Source: Actinomycetospora sp. | GTDB lineage: Bacteria; Actinomycetota; Actinomycetes; Mycobacteriales; Pseudonocardiaceae | Direction of reading: 5' to 3' | DNA length: 7,048 nt | Assembly: GCA_025925615.1 (NCBI GenBank) | Contig: JAICLN010000226.1 | Location: 1-7,048, forward strand | Shown here: piece after piece, positions 6,830 through 7,048 of the stretch | Numbering within the stretch: position 1 is the first letter of the stretch | How the letters are laid out: every line of letters begins with the position of its first letter | Translations under genes and position numbers: made by a program | The notes under the pieces: generated by a model | The model's database searches: none | Seen by the model: only the letters and a program-made list of their open reading frames with translations | Told to the model about the DNA's origin: nothing

Positions 6830-7048
6830 ATGCCGACCGTCGCCCCGTCCCCGTCGTCCCGCCCCCGCGCCGCCGCCGCCGGCGCGCTCGCCGTCGCCGC
6901 GGCCGCGGCCGCGCTGCTCCTGTCCGGGTGTACCGACTCCACGCCCGATGCGCCTGTCGCGCCGTCGTCATCGGTGGAGAGCGGCAGCGGTTCCGGCGGC
7001 TCCGGGCACGGGTCGTCGGGGCACGCCTCGACGGACCCCGCGCACCCC
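6830..7048 (+). CDS. putative secreted lipoprotein (5' part only; runs off the right edge)
   Basis: The first 73 codons of an open frame that is still open at the end of the window. Residues 1-34 form a lipoprotein signal peptide: RPR (11-13) as a short positive region, an Ala/Leu-rich hydrophobic core (about 14-31) and the lipobox LSGC with Cys34 as the lipidated residue. After it comes a low-complexity linker rich in Ser, Gly, Pro and His (SGSGSGGSGHGSSGH, 51-65), typical of surface lipoproteins that hold a domain away from the membrane. The ATG at 6830 has GAGG 9 nt upstream and no in-frame alternative close by. Histidine-containing linkers like this often precede DUF305-type metal-related domains in actinobacteria, but that domain is not in view and the suggestion is weak. 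The gene is divergent from the hydroxylase operon and probably unrelated to it. Confidence 0.7.
   Translation, partial: MPTVAPSPSSRPRAAAAGALAVAAAAAALLLSGCTDSTPDAPVAPSSSVESGSGSGGSGHGSSGHASTDPAHP

Noticed and set aside
6684..6971. 95-codon minus-strand ORF over the lipoprotein start
   Set aside because: Arg-rich low-complexity translation, antisense to a frame with a proper lipoprotein signal peptide; no ribosome binding site considered convincing.

Overview
This is a very GC-rich window with GGAGG-type ribosome binding sites, GTG starts and 4-nt gene overlaps. It reads as a chromosomal piece of an actinobacterium. A Pseudonocardia-like genus is my guess from style and gene content; no rRNA or tRNA is present to test it.

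Layout: nearly everything is on the minus strand. Read in the direction of transcription (right to left), a MarR-family regulator (6411-5902) is followed by a spacer of about 240 nt. Then comes a five-gene operon: an MFS transporter (5663-4272), the FAD-binding medium subunit (4233-3325), the molybdopterin-binding large subunit (3328-908) and the [2Fe-2S] small subunit (911-399) of a xanthine oxidase/CO dehydrogenase-family molybdenum hydroxylase, and a CoxG-like SRPBCC protein (402 to the left edge, cut off). The last four genes overlap by exactly 4 nt each (ATGA, ATGA, GTGA), so their translation is probably coupled. To the right of marR, on the plus strand, lie a short ORF that looks like the leftover C-terminus of a TetR-family regulator (6536-6709) and the start of a lipoprotein gene that runs off the right edge (6830-7048).

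How the genes work together (inference): the MFS protein imports an organic substrate. The three-subunit Mo/FAD/FeS enzyme hydroxylates or oxidises it, and the CoxG-like protein helps the enzyme with membrane or electron-acceptor coupling. The large subunit has PYRGVSR where true (form I) CO dehydrogenase has the Cys-containing AYxCSFR loop, so an aerobic CO dehydrogenase label would probably be wrong; the substrate is unknown.

The most interesting non-coding signal is a 20-bp element that occurs twice with 18/20 identity. One copy lies upstream of the MFS-led operon (5732-5751) and the other overlaps a good -10/-35 pair upstream of marR (6509-6528). Both copies are built as a direct repeat of (C)TCGGAT-like half-sites with a 15-bp period. 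This is a strong candidate for the MarR operator and ties regulator and operon into one autoregulated, probably ligand-induced catabolic unit.
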